A program made the position numbers and the translations under genes. Below are positions 14,108 through 16,223 of a stretch of 16,223 bases of DNA, one piece after another; position 1 is the stretch's first letter; the number at the start of each line of letters is the position of its first letter. Below the pieces are notes generated by a model that saw only the letters and a list, made by a program, of their open reading frames with translations, did no database searches and was not told where the DNA came from. This DNA comes from CAIWXH01 sp964555675. GTDB taxonomy: Bacteria > Chloroflexota > Chloroflexia > Chloroflexales > Chloroflexaceae. Location of the stretch: the NCBI GenBank assembly GCA_964555675.1, contig CAZKTU010000143.1:1-16223 (forward strand). Reading direction: 5' to 3'.

Positions 14108-15343
14108 CTACGAATGGGCGCCTATGTGCGCAACCAGCTCGAGGATGCGCTCGGCGCGGCGGCCGTAGGTGTGATCGGCGGCGAGGGCGCGGCGGGCCGT
14201 GGCGGCGGCGGGGTCTCTGTCGCGTAGGGCCGCATCGAGGGCCGCGGCGAGGCCGTCGAGGTCGCGCCGCTCGAAGGGGTGGCACAGCGCGGCGGGCACG
14301 ATCTCGTGGAGCGCGGGGATGCTCGGCAGGGCCATAGGCAGGCCCAGGGCCAGGTACTCGAAGAGCTTCAGGGGCGAGGCTGTCACGTCGGTCACCGTGT
14401 CGGGGATGGCCAGGGCGTCGGCGGCGGCCAGATAGCCCACCACCTCGGCCTGGGGGCGCGGCGCGACCAGTAGACAGGCCCCGGGCGGGGTGGGGGCGGG
14501 CGGCCCGGCCTCGTCGCTGGCCCTGCGCGCCACGGCGAAGCCCAGGCCCTCGGCCTGGCGGGCGAGGGCCTCGCGCTCGGCGTCGCGGCCGCCGACGAGG
14601 GCGAGGGTCAGGCCGGGGTGGTTGACGCGCAGGCGCGCGGCGGCCGCGAGCAGGCCGTCGAGCCAGCGGTGGGCGAAGGTCATGCCGGCGTAGGCGATCA
14701 GCGGGGCGCCGGGGGGCAGGCCGAGGGCGGCGCGGGCCGTGGCCTGGTCGGCGGGGGCGAACAGTCGCTCGTCGTAGGCGTCGGGGATCACGGCCACCTC
14801 GGCCGGGTCGCGCCAGCCGATGCTCGCCAGGAGCCGGCGGAAGTCGTCGGTGAGCGAGACCACCGCCGACGAGCGGGTGAGGGCGGCCCGGTCGATCAGG
14901 TGCAGCAGACCCTCGGCCCAGGGCTCTTTGGCCCGCGAAGGGTTGCGCGACTCCAGGTCGTGGGCCTCGTAGATCACCGGGACGCCCAGCAGCGGGCCGA
15001 ACACGGCCGACCACCAGGCCGCGCAGATCACCTGGCGCACATAGACCGCCTCGACCGTGTGGCGGCGCGGGGCGACGGCGGCGGCGGTCATGAGGGCGAA
15101 GGCGCTGTGTTCGAGGTAGTAGAGCAGCGTCGACTTATGCAGGCGCGAGAGCTTGCCGATCGCGGGGCGGGGCAGGTGCAGGGCCCCCAGCTCGGCGAAG
15201 CGGCTCGGCTCGCGGCCCCAGCGCGGGATGATCGCCAGGGTGTCGGGGCGGCGGGCCCGCAGCTCGCGCAGCGTGGTGTAGGTCTGCAGGGCGTTGGCTG
15301 ACCCGAGGGTCAGGCTGGTGGGGTAGGCGATGTAGACGATCAT
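14108..15343 (-). CDS. Family 4 glycosyltransferase (GT-B fold)
   Basis: A 411-aa protein expected to transfer a sugar from a nucleotide-sugar donor, in the cytosol or at the inner face of the membrane. The N-terminal Rossmann-like half starts with IVYIAYPTSL and a Gly-Ser loop (LGSANALQTYTTLREL) and includes YEAHDLESRNP. The C-terminal half has VIPDAYDERLFAP, YAGMTF, and the GT4 donor-binding segment SPLKLFEYLALGLP (about residues 322-335) with a second Glu in ALHEIVP, the E-x7-E-like pair in approximate form. No signal or clear membrane helix is seen. Start ATG 15343 begins at the first core strand; GTG-type starts further out are possible, but the promoter at 15353-15381 argues against them. 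Acceptor and sugar cannot be told. It stands alone, convergent with the kinase and divergent from ilvD, so no polysaccharide cluster supports a specific pathway. Confidence 0.88.
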   Translation of the reverse strand: MIVYIAYPTSLTLGSANALQTYTTLRELRARRPDTLAIIPRWGREPSRFAELGALHLPRPAIGKLSRLHKSTLLYYLEHSAFALMTAAAVAPRRHTVEAVYVRQVICAAWWSAVFGPLLGVPVIYEAHDLESRNPSRAKEPWAEGLLHLIDRAALTRSSAVVSLTDDFRRLLASIGWRDPAEVAVIPDAYDERLFAPADQATARAALGLPPGAPLIAYAGMTFAHRWLDGLLAAAARLRVNHPGLTLALVGGRDAEREALARQAEGLGFAVARRASDEAGPPAPTPPGACLLVAPRPQAEVVGYLAAADALAIPDTVTDVTASPLKLFEYLALGLPMALPSIPALHEIVPAALCHPFERRDLDGLAAALDAALRDRDPAAATARRALAADHTYGRRAERILELVAHIGAHS

Positions 15344-15352
15344 GGCGGCGCA

Positions 15353-15381
15353 AGTGTAGCGCAGAGCGCCCAAATGCGCAA
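15353..15381 (-). promoter_or_regulatory. Promoter of the glycosyltransferase gene, near-leaderless
   Basis: On the minus strand TTGCGC (15381-15376) is a -35, followed after exactly 17 bases by TACACT (15358-15353). Only nine bases separate the -10 from ATG 15343, so the predicted start is within about three bases of the start codon. No Shine-Dalgarno sequence is present, which fits a leaderless mRNA. Confidence 0.5.
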
Positions 15382-15389
15382 TGCCCGCG

Positions 15390-15409
15390 CGACATGTGGC
15401 GCACTGTCG
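15390..15409. promoter_or_regulatory. Imperfect dyad between divergent promoters
   Basis: CGACA-T-GTG (15390-15398) and CACTGTCG (15402-15409) are complementary apart from one extra T, around a GCG centre. The dyad abuts the ilvD -10 and lies just upstream of the glycosyltransferase -35, a place where a repressor could affect both. Binding is unproven. Confidence 0.35.
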
Positions 15410-15415
15410 TATAAT
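15410..15415 (+). promoter_or_regulatory. ilvD promoter -10
   Basis: TATAAT is a perfect consensus -10. No TTGACA-like -35 is visible 16-18 bases upstream. The predicted start near 15422 leaves a short leader of about 29 bases, too short for a T-box or peptide-leader attenuator. Confidence 0.55.
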
Positions 15416-15450
15416 CTGGGGACCACCATCTCTGACCCTGAGGAGGCGAC

Positions 15451-16223
15451 ATGTCAGGCGATCCCCGAGAGCGCAGCCGTGTGATCATGGACGGCAAGTC
15501 GCGGGCGGCGGCCCGCTCGTACTTCAAATCGATCGGCTTCAACGACGCCGACCTGGGGCGACCGATTATCGGCATCGCCAACACCTGGATCGAGACCATG
15601 CCCTGCAACTACACCCTGCGGGACCTGGCCGTCTCGGTGAAGGAGGGCGTGCGGGCGGCGGGCGGCACGCCCATGGAGTTCAACACGGTGGCCGTCTCGG
15701 ACGGCATCACCATGGGCACCGAGGGCATGAAGACCAGCCTGATGAGCCGCGACATGATCGCCGACTCGATCGAGCTAATGGGCCGGGCCTACATGTTCGA
15801 CGCGATCGTCGCCCTGGTCGCCTGCGACAAGACCATCCCCGGCGCGGCCATGGGCCTCGCCCGCCTGAATGTGCCCGGCCTGTTGCTCTACGGCGGCTCG
15901 ATCATGCCGGGCGTCTACAAGGGCCGCGAGATCACCATCCAGCACGTCTTCGAGGCGATCGGGGCCAACGCCGCCGGCCGCATCAGCGACGAGGAGCTGA
16001 AGGAGATCGAGGATGTGGCCTGCCCCGGCCCCGGCGCCTGTGGCGGCCAGTACACCGCCAACACCATGGCCACGCTCTTCGAGCTGGTCGGCCTGGCGCC
16101 CATGGGTTCGTCGTCGATCCCCGCGGTCGATCCGCGCAAGGCCGAGGAGGGTGTGCGCGCCGGCAAGGTGGTCATGGACATGCTGCGCAAGGGGGTCAAG
16201 CCCCGCGACCTGCTCACCCGCAC
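15451..16223 (+). CDS. ilvD: Dihydroxyacid dehydratase IlvD (N-terminal part, runs off the window)
   Basis: IlvD dehydrates 2,3-dihydroxy-3-methyl acids to 2-oxo acids, the third common step of valine, leucine and isoleucine synthesis, in the cytosol. ATG 15451 has a perfect AGGAGG (15441-15446) four bases upstream. The first 257 codons are visible of a family length near 560. Recognisable segments include GKSRAAARSYF, ANTWIETMPCN, FNTVAVSDGITMG, VACDKTIPGAAMG and CPGPGACGGQYTANTM. Cys52, Cys125 and Cys197 occupy the three positions expected for Fe-S ligands; the first of these is absent in the E. coli [4Fe-4S] enzyme, which fits the [2Fe-2S] type of plants and mycobacteria. Other ilv genes may follow outside the window. 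The frame is clean to the edge. Confidence 0.97.
   Translation, partial: MSGDPRERSRVIMDGKSRAAARSYFKSIGFNDADLGRPIIGIANTWIETMPCNYTLRDLAVSVKEGVRAAGGTPMEFNTVAVSDGITMGTEGMKTSLMSRDMIADSIELMGRAYMFDAIVALVACDKTIPGAAMGLARLNVPGLLLYGGSIMPGVYKGREITIQHVFEAIGANAAGRISDEELKEIEDVACPGPGACGGQYTANTMATLFELVGLAPMGSSSIPAVDPRKAEEGVRAGKVVMDMLRKGVKPRDLLTR

Noticed and set aside
13743..15014. A 423-codon minus-strand frame overlapping the glycosyltransferase and the kinase
   Set aside because: It is out of frame with the glycosyltransferase, crosses the convergent junction, and encodes Arg/Pro/Gly-rich sequence without motifs.
15416..15450. T-box or leader-peptide attenuator before ilvD
   Set aside because: The leader is only about 29 bases, with no Ile/Leu/Val codon run and no terminator hairpin.

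Overview
The window is high-GC DNA (roughly two thirds G+C) with dense genes and strong G/C preference at third codon positions. Protein style points to the phylum Chloroflexota, probably class Chloroflexia: large secreted subtilases with beta-sandwich tails, a soluble kinase fused to a WD40 propeller, and a PD-(D/E)XK remnant of a type common in that group. This placement is from recollection of similar proteins, not a search. It looks like an ordinary chromosome; I see no phage, plasmid, insertion sequence, CRISPR array, tRNA or rRNA.

Layout. Position 2-253 (+) is the 3' end of a PD-(D/E)XK-type protein. Next is a CorA-type Mg2+/divalent cation channel (398-1381, +), whose stop codon overlaps that of the convergent transcription-repair coupling factor mfd (1378-4947, -). 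mfd carries two insert-like low-complexity patches: a G-tract patch flanked by 8-bp inverted repeats, and a four-fold heptamer repeat. A short divergent promoter region follows. Then come two large, separately promoted secreted subtilisin-like proteases on the + strand. The first (5179-8601) has an S8 domain, a Calx-beta-like domain, four choice-of-anchor-D (ASH-like) repeats and a hydrophobic-basic C-terminus. The second (8889-11780) is a KP-43-like subtilase with a C-terminal jelly-roll domain and two fibronectin type III domains. A 354-base regulatory gap holds a terminator hairpin, two related -10 boxes and an isolated AT-rich palindrome. It leads to a soluble Ser/Thr kinase with a seven-bladed WD40 propeller (12135-14078, +). 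Convergent to the kinase is a family 4 glycosyltransferase (14108-15343, -), divergent from ilvD, dihydroxyacid dehydratase (15451 to the right edge, +).

Working together. Most genes look like single-gene transcription units: nearly every neighbouring pair is convergent or divergent, or separated by a terminator and a new promoter. No multi-gene pathway is evident. The two proteases are different subfamilies, not a recent tandem duplication, and probably serve extracellular protein degradation. The kinase may sense an internal ligand through its propeller; its target is not evident here. I did not find a clear new multi-gene system. The most notable items are small: the two insert-like patches in mfd, the AT-rich palindrome upstream of the kinase, the structured leaders of the protease genes, and the shared bidirectional -10 between mfd and the first protease.
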